DNA from: an uncultured Paracoccaceae bacterium
Lineage (GTDB): Bacteria > Pseudomonadota > Alphaproteobacteria > Rhodobacterales > Rhodobacteraceae
Direction: 5' to 3'
Length of the DNA stretch: 64,000 nucleotides
Assembly: GCA_947489445.1 (NCBI GenBank)
Contig: CANLDN010000002.1
Span: forward strand, 407,881 to 471,880
In this document: positions 9,502-19,300 of the stretch, piece by piece
Layout: each line of letters opens with the position of its first letter
Position numbering within the stretch: position 1 is the stretch's first letter
Translations under genes and position numbers: made by a program
Notes under the pieces: generated by a model
What the model was told of the DNA's origin: nothing
Database searches by the model: none
The model's input: the letters and a program-made list of their open reading frames with translations, nothing else

Positions 9502-11610
9502 ATGCGCAGGCCTGTGTTTTTTGCGACATCCTTTTTTGCGTTGATCGCAGGACATTTTGCCGTGGCTCAGGACGCAGGCGTGACTTATTCCCTAAACGGC
9601 ACCCCCGGTTTATTGGACATGCCAACCGCACAGACCGCCCAAGAGGGCGCGCTGGCCGCGACCATTGCTTATGCGCCCGGCCTATTGCGCACGACATTTA
9701 CGTTTCAACTGACGGACCGTTTGTCCGGCAGCCTACGCTATTCGCTTGTTGATCTTTATGATGACCCGACCAGCGGGCGTTTGGAGGGCGAGTTGGAGCG
9801 CGGGTTTGATCTGCGATATCGTTTTAATAATGAGACAACCTATCTGCCCGCGATTGCCATCGGCCTGCGTGATATTTTGACGCCCAATCGGTTCGGGTCA
9901 GAATATCTGGTGGCCACCAAGTCGATTGGGGATAATCTGACAGTCACCGCCGGCATTGGTTGGGGCGCCATGGGCACGCGCGACGGTTTTGACAATCCGC
10001 TTTCTGGACTGGGTGATCGGCCCGATTTCGATGAGGCGGACCCAGAAGGCCAGCTTGCCTCTGACTATTGGTTTCGCGGCGACGCGGCGGCGTTTGGGGG
10101 GCTTGAGTATCAGATCAATGAACGTTGGGGTATCAAGGCGGAGTATTCATCAATTGCCTATCCGGTCGAATCATTCGCACCCGCAATTGCAGCCGACTCA
10201 CCGTTTAACTTTGGTGTGACCTACCGACCCCGGCCTGGCGTGCAGCTCGCGATTGCCTCGCTTTATGGGAATGAGCTTGCCGTATCGGGGTCCTTTGCGT
10301 TGAACGCCAATAATCGACCGGGGATGAGCGGGATCGAGCCCGCCCCCGCCCCGGTCAAGGTGCGGACAGCCCAAGAGCGCGCGAATGGGTCCGCGGCCCC
10401 CGAAGCAGCACTACGCGTGGCGCTGACGGCGTTGTTGAAGATTGAAGGCATTACGCTGACGGGTCTGTCTGTGACGGATACGACCGCCCGCGTGCGTTAT
10501 GTAAATGGACGCTACCGGTCTCAAGCGCAAGCGATGGGCCGTGTCTCGCGCATGATGACGCAGGTGATGCCCGGCCAGATTGAAACCTTGGTGCTTGAAC
10601 CCGAGGCGCGGGGTATTCCACTGTCCGCGACGACAATCGCACGCAGTGATGTCGAGCGGCTGGAAAATCAGGCCGGCGCTGCGCAGATTATGCTGCAAAG
10701 GTCGCAATTTGATGATGCAGATATCGCGACGGATTTGATCAATGTCCGGCCGGAGGCGCCGCGCTGGGCGTGGGGGATTGGCCCGTATTTCGAACTCAAT
10801 TCGCTTGGCAGTGACGGTTCGGTTGAAGTCGACACAGGGATCACCCTGCGCGGCGTTTATACCATTACACCGCAACTGGTCCTGTCAGGGGCGATTGGAC
10901 AAAGTGTCCTGAAGGCAGACAAGGCCGATCCAGGTATCGATGATACGCCAGACATTCAAAACGTGCGCAGCGATAGCGGGTTTTACGGCGACGATGGCGT
11001 GCCAGTGCTGCGTGATCTGACGCTTGTCCATTACGCGCGACCGGCCCCCAACCTTTATAGCCGGGTCAGCGTCGGTTATCTGGAACGGATGTTCGGCGGC
11101 ATATCAACAGAGCTGTTGTGGAAGCCCGTTGGCAGTAACCTTGGCCTTGGGGCAGAACTGAATTACGTGGCCCAGCGTGACAGTGACATGGCGTTTGGGT
11201 TTGACGAATATGATTACGATGTGGTGACCGGCTATGTGTCAGCGTATTATGATCTGGGCAACGGTTATCACACGCAACTGGACCTTGGCCGTTATCTGGC
11301 GGGCGATTGGGGGGCAACCGTTTCAATCGACCGCGAATACAATAATGGTGTGCGTGTGGGGGCCTATGTCACCCAAACAGATTTGTCATATGATGCATTT
11401 GGCGACGGATCTTACAATAAGGGCATCCGGATCACGATCCCCCAGGACTATCTAACCGGAACGGCGACGCGACGCGATTACGATGCAACATTGCGCACCA
11501 GGGTAGGCGATGGCGGCGCGCGGCTTCGTATAAATGGGCGTCTTTATGACGAAGTGCGCGAAGGCCATTTGAACGATCTTTCAGATACGTGGGGACGGTT
11601 TTGGCGATGA
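9502..11610 (+). CDS. yjbH: YjbH domain-containing exopolysaccharide-associated protein
   Basis: A 702-residue exported protein with signal peptide MRRPVFFATSFFALIAGHFAVA. The mature part starts with VTYSLNGTPGLLDMPTAQTAQEGALA, the hallmark opening of YjbH, and continues as a beta-rich outer-membrane protein with aromatic strand ends through the C-terminus (DTWGRFWR). In enterobacteria YjbH belongs to the yjbEFGH operon for an extracellular polysaccharide. The ATG at 9502 is preferred over an upstream in-frame start because it begins the signal peptide. It overlaps yjbF by the ATGA arrangement. YjbG is not found here. Confidence 0.87.
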   Translation: MRRPVFFATSFFALIAGHFAVAQDAGVTYSLNGTPGLLDMPTAQTAQEGALAATIAYAPGLLRTTFTFQLTDRLSGSLRYSLVDLYDDPTSGRLEGELERGFDLRYRFNNETTYLPAIAIGLRDILTPNRFGSEYLVATKSIGDNLTVTAGIGWGAMGTRDGFDNPLSGLGDRPDFDEADPEGQLASDYWFRGDAAAFGGLEYQINERWGIKAEYSSIAYPVESFAPAIAADSPFNFGVTYRPRPGVQLAIASLYGNELAVSGSFALNANNRPGMSGIEPAPAPVKVRTAQERANGSAAPEAALRVALTALLKIEGITLTGLSVTDTTARVRYVNGRYRSQAQAMGRVSRMMTQVMPGQIETLVLEPEARGIPLSATTIARSDVERLENQAGAAQIMLQRSQFDDADIATDLINVRPEAPRWAWGIGPYFELNSLGSDGSVEVDTGITLRGVYTITPQLVLSGAIGQSVLKADKADPGIDDTPDIQNVRSDSGFYGDDGVPVLRDLTLVHYARPAPNLYSRVSVGYLERMFGGISTELLWKPVGSNLGLGAELNYVAQRDSDMAFGFDEYDYDVVTGYVSAYYDLGNGYHTQLDLGRYLAGDWGATVSIDREYNNGVRVGAYVTQTDLSYDAFGDGSYNKGIRITIPQDYLTGTATRRDYDATLRTRVGDGGARLRINGRLYDEVREGHLNDLSDTWGRFWR

Positions 11611-12257
11611 TGCTGCGAATAACTGCATGTCTGATCATGCTCATACTGGCCGCCTGTGGGCCGCTCAACGAAGGCGGGACAGGTGTGCAACTGGGTCAAG
11701 CGGTGTTGGCGCGTGTCGCTGGTGCGGAACAACCCGTTCAGCAAAGCGCGGGAGTGCCGCAAGATGCGTTGCTTGCAAACCCGGGTAAGTACCTGCGCGT
11801 CAATGCCCGCGCCACGGGCCGGTGGCTGACGATGGTGCAGGCTGGCCAAAACGGATCACGTGTCACATGGATCGATAGTAGCAACATCAGCCTGACGCTT
11901 GAGAACGGTATTGTGGTTGCCACACGGGGGCTACCACGCGATTTGATGGGGTCTGACGTGTCGCAAACATGGTCGGCTATCCGCGCAGGCGGCGGAAATT
12001 CGCAAAGACAGCATGATTTTTTGACGGATATTGACGGGATTTCGACGGAACTGTTGCAGTGTCGCATCGCTTCTCAGGGTCCAGAAGTCATCGAAAGACT
12101 ACAAAAAACGCTCAATTCTGTGCGTTTTGAGGAAGAATGTCGCGGCGAGGGCCTCGGATTCACCAATGTTTATTGGGTAAATCGTGATGGTGGCATGATC
12201 AGAAGCCTCCAAGCGATCTCTCCCGATGCGGGATATCTGCAAATTGATGTCTATTGA
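11607..12257 (+). CDS. yjbF: YjbF family lipoprotein
   Basis: A 216-residue lipoprotein with lipobox LAAC (acylated Cys17). The body GSRVTWIDSSNISLTLENGIVVATRGLPRDLMGSD is the typical YjbF/GfcC-operon signature, and a C-terminal LQAISPDAGYLQIDVY completes it. It should act in the outer membrane with YjbH in secretion or assembly of an exopolysaccharide. The first ATG overlaps the yjbH stop codon, so the two are translated together. Three small exported proteins follow on the same strand. Confidence 0.87.
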   Translation: MMLRITACLIMLILAACGPLNEGGTGVQLGQAVLARVAGAEQPVQQSAGVPQDALLANPGKYLRVNARATGRWLTMVQAGQNGSRVTWIDSSNISLTLENGIVVATRGLPRDLMGSDVSQTWSAIRAGGGNSQRQHDFLTDIDGISTELLQCRIASQGPEVIERLQKTLNSVRFEEECRGEGLGFTNVYWVNRDGGMIRSLQAISPDAGYLQIDVY

Positions 12258-12361
12258 ACTGGCGTGATGCCCCTTGGATTCTGCATAGCAGACTGATTTA
12301 ATACGCGAATGTGGATCATCACATCGTGATAGACCACCCGTGCATTAATTGGAGTACCGAC

Positions 12362-12571
12362 ATGCGCCTTACTACTACTCTTGCCGCCGCAGCTGCTATC
12401 GCTGTTTCCGGTGTTGCCGCCAATGCTGGTGGTATGTCCCCTGAAGTTATGGAAGCCCCAGTGGTTATCGTTGAAGAGCCCGCACCTGCTGGTTCCTCGA
12501 TCAACAGCACATACGTCATCATCGGTGTTCTTGCCGCTCTGTTGATTGCTGCTGCAGTAAACGCTGATTGA
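12362..12571 (+). CDS. Small exported protein with C-terminal membrane segment (copy 1)
   Basis: 69 residues: signal peptide (MRLTTTLAAAAAIAVSGVAANA), a short acidic and proline-rich stretch (VVIVEEPAPAGSSINSTY), then a 20-residue hydrophobic segment (VIIGVLAALLIAAAV) ending NAD. The ATG at 12362 follows GGAG at a normal distance. It is a close paralogue of the next gene, and the 3' thirds are nearly identical at the DNA level. Its position after yjbF recalls enterobacterial yjbE, a small exported protein of the same operon type, but there is no clear sequence match, so the function is unknown. Confidence 0.75.
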   Translation: MRLTTTLAAAAAIAVSGVAANAGGMSPEVMEAPVVIVEEPAPAGSSINSTYVIIGVLAALLIAAAVNAD

Positions 12572-12601
12572 TCTGGATCTTTTAGATCTTAAGATGGATT
12601 T

Positions 12602-12634
12602 GAAGGCGGACCTTTTGGTCTGCCTTCTTTCTTT
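12602..12634 (+). terminator. Rho-independent terminator after small exported protein 1
   Basis: An 11-base stem with one G-T pair (GAAGGCGGACC with GGTCTGCCTTC) around a TTTT loop, followed by TTTCTTTT. It ends the yjbH-yjbF-small protein transcript or separates copy 1 from copy 2. Confidence 0.85.
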
Positions 12635-12794
12635 TGAACGGCGCATTTTGCCCATAAAACACGTGTTTGCATGGCAACAAGAGCGGTAGCGAACCGCCAC
12701 ATCAGACCATTTACAATTGACATTCGTGATGTTCTGTCGTGTTTGTCTACCCGTGGGGGCTGGAATTTAGCCCTGGGCAAGAAGGAAGAAAGAT

Positions 12795-13004
12795 ATGCGT
12801 ATTTCAACCACTCTCGCTGCTGCGGCAGCAATTTCAGTTGTAGGTGTTGCTGCTCAGGCTGGCAATCCAGAGCCTGCCATGATGGACAAGCCTATCGTGA
12901 TTGTTGAAGATCCGGAGCCTGCAGGTTCTTCGATCAACAGCACATATATCATCGTGGGTGTCCTTGCAGCCCTGTTGATCGCGGCTGCAGCAAACGCTGA
13001 TTAA
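12795..13004 (+). CDS. Small exported protein with C-terminal membrane segment (copy 2)
   Basis: 69 residues with the same layout as copy 1: signal peptide (cleavage after AQA), acidic proline-containing linker (KPIVIVEDPEPAGSSINSTY) and hydrophobic tail (IIVGVLAALLIAAAA) ending NAD. AAGGAAG precedes the ATG. The segment SSINSTYxIxGVLAALLIAAAxNAD is shared with copy 1 almost residue for residue, showing a recent tandem duplication. It is flanked by its own terminators, so it may be a separate transcript of high abundance. Function unknown. Confidence 0.75.
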   Translation: MRISTTLAAAAAISVVGVAAQAGNPEPAMMDKPIVIVEDPEPAGSSINSTYIIVGVLAALLIAAAANAD

Positions 13005-13013
13005 TAAACGAAC

Positions 13014-13045
13014 AAAAAAGGGTCGGGGCACTTCTGGCCCTTTTT
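13014..13045 (+). terminator. Rho-independent terminator after small exported protein 2
   Basis: AAAAAAGGGTC pairs with GGCCCTTTTT across an 11-base loop, leaving a T tract. It lies ten bases past the stop codon of copy 2. Confidence 0.82.
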
Positions 13046-13068
13046 GTCGCTGTAAGAGGCTTTTGATT

Positions 13069-13275
13069 TTGCGTATTTTGAGAACTTTCGTGCTGGCAAC
13101 AGCAATTTCGTCTATCGGCGTCGCCGCGTTAGCAGGCAACCCCGGAGCGCCAGACATGGAACAACCCGTGACGGCACCTGAAGAGGTATTCATTCCACCG
13201 CAGGGTTCTGTAAACGGTGGGTATCTGATCCTTGGCGCGTTGGCGCTGATGGCACTGGCTGCCAGCAGTTTTTGA
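13069..13275 (+). CDS. Small exported protein, third divergent family member
   Basis: 68 residues from a TTG start at 13069 (MRILRTFVLATAISS). This start has GAGG nine bases upstream and aligns with the MRxxTT openings of copies 1 and 2; a TTG at 13063 is too close to that ribosome site. Layout is again signal peptide (cleavage near ALA-GN), proline and acidic linker (EQPVTAPEEVFIPPQGS) and hydrophobic tail (YLILGALALMALAAS). It is more diverged than copies 1 and 2. It ends three bases before the convergent holA gene. Confidence 0.62.
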   Translation: MRILRTFVLATAISSIGVAALAGNPGAPDMEQPVTAPEEVFIPPQGSVNGGYLILGALALMALAASSF

Positions 13276-13278
13276 CGT

Positions 13279-14301
13279 TTAACGACGGGCCATCATGGCC
13301 AGTCTGATCAGTGTTCTTTCCATCAGAGCACCTTGCGGTGCTGTGTTTGCCGAGCGTAGCTGCAAATCCACATCCGTCAGCGCCGTCAGCGCGCGTTCGA
13401 GCCTGTCACGCCCCCAGCGGCTGGCCTGGCTGGTGATTTTGTCCCGGCGCGGCCCAAAGACCGGCGGGCGCAGCCGCCCGATCCCCGCACCGGGCCCACC
13501 GGGATCAGACGCGACCGTGTGCAAACGTCGAAAATGCCGCGTCGCACCGATACATAAGGTGACCGGCGTCACCCCTTGCGCATAAAGGTTACGAAGCACA
13601 GGCCCCAACTGATCCGCTTGTCCGAATGTGACCACATCCAGCACATCGTCGATATCGACTTCGGCCGATTGTGGCGCGTTGGCCATCACATCGGCAACGC
13701 TCAGGGGTGTATCATCGCCCCGTTTATACAGGCTGACCTTTTCGACGGTCTGGCGAAAATCACCCGGTTCGAGCGATCCAGCCAATTCCAGCAGCATATT
13801 CATGACGTCCGTTTCGGGGGGGGCAATCCCGGCTTGCGCCAGCGCTTGTTCGATATCAGCCATGCTGGGTGGATCATCATAGATCCCAATGGCAACCGCG
13901 TTGCGGTGACCTTCGAAAACCTTGCGCAGGGCAGATTTCGCCGTAAGCTGACCGGCTGTCACAACCACTTGCGCGTCGCCTGGCTGCCAATCGGACAAGG
14001 CGGTGTCCAAAATCTTCGACAACCCATCGGCTGCATCTTCGACAAAAGCAACACGGTGACCCGGGAAAAAACCCTGTGCCTTTATGGCATCATCGAGCAA
14101 TGCCGGATCTTTGCGCAGGTCCGCCGCATTGATCCGGGTCAGGCGCATTTCTTCTTCGCCTTGTGGGCCAACCAATGCCGCGATCGCCTCTTGCCGTTTT
14201 GTGGCGACCCGCATGGGATCGGCCCCAAAGATCAGTAGGCCCGTATGTGTCGGATCAGGCTTACGAAAATAGGCTGTCGCGGCGGTACCGGTCAGTTTCA
14301 T
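13279..14301 (-). CDS. holA: DNA polymerase III subunit delta
   Basis: 340 residues with the HolA pattern: an N-terminal FGADPMRVATKRQEAI segment, the central AEDAADGLSK and RVAFVEDA region of the AAA-like domain, and a helical C-terminal collar domain (LRNLYAQGVTPVTLCIGATRHFRRL). It is the wrench subunit of the clamp loader that opens the beta clamp. The start overlaps the lptE stop by four bases (ATGA). The order leuS-lptE-holA is the common alphaproteobacterial arrangement. Confidence 0.92.
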   Translation of the reverse strand: MKLTGTAATAYFRKPDPTHTGLLIFGADPMRVATKRQEAIAALVGPQGEEEMRLTRINAADLRKDPALLDDAIKAQGFFPGHRVAFVEDAADGLSKILDTALSDWQPGDAQVVVTAGQLTAKSALRKVFEGHRNAVAIGIYDDPPSMADIEQALAQAGIAPPETDVMNMLLELAGSLEPGDFRQTVEKVSLYKRGDDTPLSVADVMANAPQSAEVDIDDVLDVVTFGQADQLGPVLRNLYAQGVTPVTLCIGATRHFRRLHTVASDPGGPGAGIGRLRPPVFGPRRDKITSQASRWGRDRLERALTALTDVDLQLRSANTAPQGALMERTLIRLAMMARR

Positions 14302-14783
14302 GATGGCAGCGTTGGCGAAAGGATCAGCAGACGGCTGACGATCAGATCTGCCATCGCCACGGCCAAGCGGGCTGTCGCATCCACATTGGCAGCCTGCGTG
14401 GCCACGGTAGAGCCTGTGGCAGCGTAACTGGTAAATGTTTCCACCTGCCCTGCATCAATCGTGTCGCCCGTCACAGGGTCGATCAACGTCCAACTGGCCG
14501 TGCCGATTACATTGAAGCGGGTCGTGTCTCCATCAGCCGTGATCGCCGAGGTACGGCGCCGGTCCAAAAGCGTTACTTTCAATACATATTGAGGAGTGCT
14601 TGGGCGGCCCAGCCGTTCTTCCAACCGCTCACGCAGCCGGAAACCGGCCACACTGCTATCCGTCTCAAATGCAATCGTACCCCGCAGGCCATTCGTCGTG
14701 CCATAGACCGGCGCAAAACCGCAACCGCCCAAGGCCATCAGACCCAACAGCGCGCCACGACGGGAGATGCGGTCAGATGACAA
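14298..14783 (-). CDS. lptE: LPS-assembly lipoprotein LptE
   Basis: A 161-residue lipoprotein. The signal sequence carries a lipobox LGGC (Cys21), with an RR pair ([10 protein letters not shown]) that gives a Tat-like look. The body [21 protein letters not shown] matches the alphaproteobacterial LptE opening. It plugs LptD in the outer membrane during lipopolysaccharide insertion. It overlaps leuS by 11 bases upstream and holA by four downstream. Confidence 0.9.
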   Translation of the reverse strand: MSSDRISRRGALLGLMALGGCGFAPVYGTTNGLRGTIAFETDSSVAGFRLRERLEERLGRPSTPQYVLKVTLLDRRRTSAITADGDTTRFNVIGTASWTLIDPVTGDTIDAGQVETFTSYAATGSTVATQAANVDATARLAVAMADLIVSRLLILSPTLPS

Positions 14784-17436
14784 TGTTCACAATCCGTCCC
14801 GGTACAACGATCAGCTTCTTTGGTGTGGCCCCATTCAATGCAGTCTGCACCGCATCCAACGCCAGGGCCATCGTCTCAACATCCGCTTTGCTGGCGTCAG
14901 CGGCCACGTTAATCTCGGCCCGGCGTTTGCCGTTGATCTGGATCGGCATGGTCACAGTATCCTCAACCAGCATCGTCTCATCCGCAACAGGCCAAGCGGC
15001 ATTCGCAATCAGACCGTCACCGCCCAGCATCGCCCAGATATCTTCCGACAAATGTGGGGTCATCGGCGACATCAGCTGCGCAAGAGTGCGGGCGGCCTGA
15101 CGTTTTGCGGAGCCACCTGCCTTGGATTTCGTCAACACGTTGGTAAACGCGTAAAGCTTTGCAATTGAAGCATTAAATCCAAACGTCTCGATCCCCATCG
15201 TGACATCGTGGATCGCCTTATGCATCGCGCGCAGCAAGTCCTCATCACCGGTTCCGGGCGCGTCACCCATCGCAGCGATTTCGGTGCAAACGCGATAAAC
15301 CCGGCTCAGGTGCTTGGACGTCGCCTCGGCCCCTGATGCGGTCCATTCCACATCCCGCTCGGGCGGGCTGTCAGACAGGACAAACCAGCGGGCGGTATCG
15401 GCACCGTATTTCGCCAGAATATCATCCGGGTCGACCACATTCAGCTTAGATTTTGACATTTTAGCGGAAGGGATAACTTCTACTATTAGATCGCTACCTG
15501 AGATATAGAAATCACCATCAATTTTCTCAACCTCGCTTGGGTATAAGTACAAGTCCTGCCGAACTATTCCGTCATCTTTGTCAGGTATGCCCTGAAAAGC
15601 CGCCATAATTCGTTCTGATATATTTTTATTGAATTTGGGATTCTCGGCAGACAGATACAACATCACCTTGTGTGCGCTCGTTACCGCGACTTTGTATATC
15701 TCGTGCGTCACCATGCCTTGTGTGAACAGCGCGTCAAACGGCTCAATCGCCGTCTTGGGCAGATGCCCGGTCAGATGCATCGCACGCGCAAAGAAGCGGC
15801 TGTAAAGCAGGTGCAGGATCGCGTGTTCGATCCCGCCGATATACTGATCCACATTCATCCAATATGCGGCATCATCAAGATCGGTCGGGGTCGCGGCATT
15901 CGGGGCGGTAAAACGCGCGAAATACCACGAGGAATCCACGAAGGTATCCATCGTATCCGTCTCGCGCTTGGCTGGTTTGCCGCAAGACGGACAGGCACAA
16001 TCGCGCCATGTGGGATGACGGTCCAGCGGGTTGCCGGGGATGTCAAAGGTCACATCGTAAGGCAGCTCGATCGGCAAGTTTTCTTTCTTTTCGGGTACGG
16101 CGCCGCAAGCGTCGCAATGAACAATCGGGATCGGGCAACCCCAATACCGCTGGCGGCTCAGCCCCCAATCGCGCAGGCGGTATTTGACCTGACCGGTGCC
16201 CAGACCATTTGCCTCGAAATAGTCAATCGTGGCATCGATGCCTTCCTGGCTCGTCGCTTCAGCAATGCCCGCGAAGTGATCGATAAAGACCACCTTTTCC
16301 GTCTTGGCCGGTACAAGCGCAACGTCTTCCACGTCAATCTCTTCGCCCGGCATATAGAACGCATTTTGCACAGGCAGATTGTATTTGCGGGCAAAGTCCA
16401 GATCGCGCTGATCATGGGCCGGACATCCGAACACGGCACCGGTGCCGTAGTCCATCAATACAAAATTACCGACCCAAACGGGCAATTCCTGATCCGGATA
16501 AATCGGGTGTTTCACGCGAATGCCGGTATCAAGGCCCTTCTTCTCAGCCTTTTCCATTGCCGCTTCGGTCGTGTCCATCTTGCGGGTTTCCGCGATGAAA
16601 GCAGCCAGTTCCGGGTTATCATCGGCCAAAGCGCGCGACACCGGATGTTCGGCGGCAACAGCAATGAAACTCGCGCCGCGCATCGTGTCGGGGCGTGTAG
16701 AATAGCAAATAATCGGATCACCGCCATCGGTGCGCTGGAAGGGAATCTCGATGCCTCGAGATTTACCGATCCAGTTTGCCTGCATCAGCTTGACCTTGGC
16801 AGGCCAGTTATTCAGCGTATCAATCGCCTCCAGCAATTCCTCGGAATAATCACTGATCTTGAAGAACCACTGCACCAGTTCGCGCCGCTCAACCTCGGCC
16901 CCGGACCGCCAGCCTTTGCCGTCGATCACCTGTTCATTGGCTAGCACCGTCATATCGACCGGGTCCCAGTTCACGACAGCCTTTTTGCGGTAAATCAGCC
17001 CTTTGGACAGAAAATCAATAAACAACGCCTGCTGCTGGCCGTAGTATTCCGGATCGCAGGTGGCAAATTCGCGGGACCAGTCAATCGACAGGCCCAAAGG
17101 GCGCATTTGCGCCTTCATGTCGGCGATATTGCCGTAGGTGTAATCCTTGGGATGGATGCCGGTCGCCATCGCTGCATTTTCGGCAGGCATACCAAACGCA
17201 TCCCAACCCATCGGATGCAGAATGTTATGCCCGGTTGCCAGCTTGTAGCGGGCAATCACGTCACCCATCGTGTAGTTGCGCACATGGCCCATATGGATAC
17301 GGCCAGACGGGTAGGGAAACATCTCCAAAACATAATATTTGGGCTTATCAGCGCTGCGAACGGCCTTGAACGTCTCGGCCTCGGCCCATGTCGCCTGCCA
17401 TGTCGCCTCGATCTCGGCGGGGGTGTAAGTGGTCAT
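14773..17436 (-). CDS. leuS: Leucyl-tRNA synthetase
   Basis: An 887-residue class I synthetase. The HIGH signature appears as HMGH in [20 protein letters not shown], the editing domain includes [19 protein letters not shown], and the catalytic loop reads [12 protein letters not shown]. The ATG at 17436 is used; an in-frame TTG 15 bases upstream lacks a ribosome site. Odd feature: the segment between FTQGMV and KMSKS (about 15445-15690), which is the leucine-specific domain, is about 80 residues against about 49 in Escherichia coli. Its DNA is AT-rich (my hand count: 71 of 180 G+C for 15481-15660, against 36 of 60 at 15721-15780). First gene of the leuS-lptE-holA operon. Confidence 0.96.
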   Translation of the reverse strand: MTTYTPAEIEATWQATWAEAETFKAVRSADKPKYYVLEMFPYPSGRIHMGHVRNYTMGDVIARYKLATGHNILHPMGWDAFGMPAENAAMATGIHPKDYTYGNIADMKAQMRPLGLSIDWSREFATCDPEYYGQQQALFIDFLSKGLIYRKKAVVNWDPVDMTVLANEQVIDGKGWRSGAEVERRELVQWFFKISDYSEELLEAIDTLNNWPAKVKLMQANWIGKSRGIEIPFQRTDGGDPIICYSTRPDTMRGASFIAVAAEHPVSRALADDNPELAAFIAETRKMDTTEAAMEKAEKKGLDTGIRVKHPIYPDQELPVWVGNFVLMDYGTGAVFGCPAHDQRDLDFARKYNLPVQNAFYMPGEEIDVEDVALVPAKTEKVVFIDHFAGIAEATSQEGIDATIDYFEANGLGTGQVKYRLRDWGLSRQRYWGCPIPIVHCDACGAVPEKKENLPIELPYDVTFDIPGNPLDRHPTWRDCACPSCGKPAKRETDTMDTFVDSSWYFARFTAPNAATPTDLDDAAYWMNVDQYIGGIEHAILHLLYSRFFARAMHLTGHLPKTAIEPFDALFTQGMVTHEIYKVAVTSAHKVMLYLSAENPKFNKNISERIMAAFQGIPDKDDGIVRQDLYLYPSEVEKIDGDFYISGSDLIVEVIPSAKMSKSKLNVVDPDDILAKYGADTARWFVLSDSPPERDVEWTASGAEATSKHLSRVYRVCTEIAAMGDAPGTGDEDLLRAMHKAIHDVTMGIETFGFNASIAKLYAFTNVLTKSKAGGSAKRQAARTLAQLMSPMTPHLSEDIWAMLGGDGLIANAAWPVADETMLVEDTVTMPIQINGKRRAEINVAADASKADVETMALALDAVQTALNGATPKKLIVVPGRIVNIVI

Positions 17437-17510
17437 ATAGTGATCTTTCAAACAGGAAACGCCGGGCGAGGTGGCCCGGCGCTATTCATAATCGGGCTGC
17501 GTGCCGATGG

Positions 17511-17909
17511 CTATAGGGCGCCGTCAGCAATCCGGAGTTGGCGGGCACGTGATAGAATCGCGTCTTCTATCGCGCGCTGGGTTTCCAGCGCCACAGGACC
17601 ACTGCGGGATTGCAGTGCGACATTGAGCGCGCGCGCATCAAGAGCGGGATCAGTCACCTGTATCGTCGCGCGATAGGCGCGGTTGCTGCCGGGCGGCGTG
17701 CCAAAACCGGTTGAAATGACGCCGGTAAAGGGGTCGGCCGATTGGACGGGCAGAAAGCTGAGTACGTCCAGCGATGCCGCCCAAAGGTAGCGGTTCACTG
17801 CTACGTTTTCAGCGCCACGCGGCGTGGGCGGCTGGCCACTGCCACAGGCCGCCAAAGACCCGATCAGAATCGCCGTGAAAAGAGCACGTCCAATGTGTAT
17901 CATAGTCAT
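17511..17909 (-). CDS. DUF3576 domain-containing lipoprotein
   Basis: 132 residues with signal peptide and lipobox LAAC (Cys22). The core ENVAVNRYLWAASLDVLSFLP followed by SADPFTGVISTGF is the recognisable DUF3576 signature of alphaproteobacteria. It is probably an envelope lipoprotein of unknown function. It lies 74 bases upstream of leuS on the same strand and may be the first gene of that transcript. Confidence 0.85.
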   Translation of the reverse strand: MTMIHIGRALFTAILIGSLAACGSGQPPTPRGAENVAVNRYLWAASLDVLSFLPVQSADPFTGVISTGFGTPPGSNRAYRATIQVTDPALDARALNVALQSRSGPVALETQRAIEDAILSRARQLRIADGAL

Positions 17910-18264
17910 TCACCAATCCTATCGCGGCCTAAAGATATTGGCGCCGCTGTACCGTTACAGGTCGACAAACCCACCGTGAGGGCAAAACCGAAAGGGAACG
18001 GCACTGGTTTTGTCACTGTCGCGATCCTACTGAATTTCACGTCACGGTTACCTAGCAACTGAGTTTTGGGGCCACAAGCGATTTTCCCGTTGTGCGTGCT
18101 TTACGAGGCCCAACATCACTGTGGCAAAGCTGCACCATAATTCGTTGACCTGCGCCCTGCCTGCCTCTGCGTCTTGCAATCGTGGGCCGAGGCGCAGAAA
18201 AAACCCATAATCAATTCGGGATAGTTCCGGTTGAGTTAACTATAAACACTGAGGGAATTAAACC
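17910..18264. other. Intergenic region between DUF3576 and porin genes
   Basis: About 355 bases between divergent genes. I find no reading frame with coding character. The porin end carries TGAGGGAATTAAACC directly before the ATG as ribosome site; the long untranslated stretch (with AT-rich GAGTTAACTATAAAC near 18233) probably holds the porin promoter. No clear operator or riboswitch is seen. Confidence 0.5.
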
Positions 18265-19203
18265 ATGAAAAAGGTTCTCCTTGCTACAACCGCACTGGTT
18301 TTCACGGCAAGCTACGCAGCTGCTGAAATTACTTTTTCGGGAGATGCGAACGTTGGTCTGAAGTTTTCGGACGCAGAAGAATCCACTGGTAACACTGAAA
18401 GCACAGAGCTGTACTATGAGCTCGACTTTGGCATTGCCGGTAAAACTACAACAGACGGTGGTCTTGAAGTTGGTGCGTCGCTTGATTTCGACCTGGACGT
18501 AGGCACTCAATCAGACGCTATCGATGATCCAGAAGTTTACATCTCTGGCGGTGGCGTAACCGTGACTGTTGGTGGCGTTGGCAGCGCAGATGGCGTTGTT
18601 ATTGGCGGTCTGAAAGATCCTGGCTTCGACGGCATTGGCATCGACGACACTGCGACTACCTTCTGGGATGACGGTACAGCAAACGTTCAAGTCAAAGCAG
18701 AGTTTGGCGAAGTTACAGTTGCAGCATCCGGCAACCTTGCTGAAGACGAAACCGAAGCAAGCGACGACTTTTCCGTCGGTGCAAGCTACGACGCCGGCAC
18801 ATTCTCTGTTGGTGCGGCTTACTCCGAATACACCGAAATCGATCTCCTTTTCACTGACGAAACCATCAGTATCTTTGCACTCGGTGCCAGCGTAACCGCT
18901 GGCGGCGCAGACATCGATCTGTTCTATCACATGGCGACTCTTGAAGATAACGACGACGTTTTCGATGATGAGGATGTTGCTGGTTACGGTGCGTCGGTTA
19001 CATACCCTGTAGGCGACCTGAGCATTATTGGTACCATTGGCGCGACTGACCTGGACGACGACGAAGTTGATTTCGGCGTTGGCTTTGAATATGGCCTTGG
19101 TGGCGGTGTAACACTGGCCGGCGGCCTGGGTTCTGTCGATGATCCGTTCGCAGACGACGACAGCTACGCTGTTGCTGACTTCGGCGTCAAGATGAAGTTC
19201 TAA
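18265..19203 (+). CDS. Outer-membrane porin
   Basis: 312 residues: signal peptide MKKVLLATTALVFTASYAAA, then an acidic beta-barrel with alternating strands beginning EITFSGDANVGLKFSD and ending in Phe (FGVKMKF), the usual C-terminal barrel signature. It matches the small Roseobacter/Rhodobacter-type general porins that form trimeric pores. The sequence is rich in Asp and Gly with few positive residues. Codon choice is more uniform than its neighbours, as in highly expressed genes. A strong terminator follows. Confidence 0.88.
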   Translation: MKKVLLATTALVFTASYAAAEITFSGDANVGLKFSDAEESTGNTESTELYYELDFGIAGKTTTDGGLEVGASLDFDLDVGTQSDAIDDPEVYISGGGVTVTVGGVGSADGVVIGGLKDPGFDGIGIDDTATTFWDDGTANVQVKAEFGEVTVAASGNLAEDETEASDDFSVGASYDAGTFSVGAAYSEYTEIDLLFTDETISIFALGASVTAGGADIDLFYHMATLEDNDDVFDDEDVAGYGASVTYPVGDLSIIGTIGATDLDDDEVDFGVGFEYGLGGGVTLAGGLGSVDDPFADDDSYAVADFGVKMKF

Positions 19204-19225
19204 TTCACTCCTGTGAATTGAATTG

Positions 19226-19259
19226 AAAGAGCGGGCGAAGTCGCCCGCTCTTTTCTTTT
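19226..19259 (+). terminator. Rho-independent terminator of the porin gene
   Basis: A 13-base perfect stem (AAAGAGCGGGCGA with TCGCCCGCTCTTT) and a two-base loop followed by a T-rich tail, 22 bases after the porin stop. A smaller hairpin (AATTCAC with GTGAATT) directly after the stop codon precedes it. Confidence 0.92.
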
Positions 19260-19300
19260 GCGCATCCGTGTTGCACATAAACGGCAAAGAGGAGGCGCGC

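Noticed and set aside
15670..16944. 424-codon plus-strand reading frame across leuS
   Set aside because: It is antisense to well-conserved LeuRS sequence, has an odd His/Arg/Gly-rich composition and no ribosome site; a shadow of a GC-rich gene.
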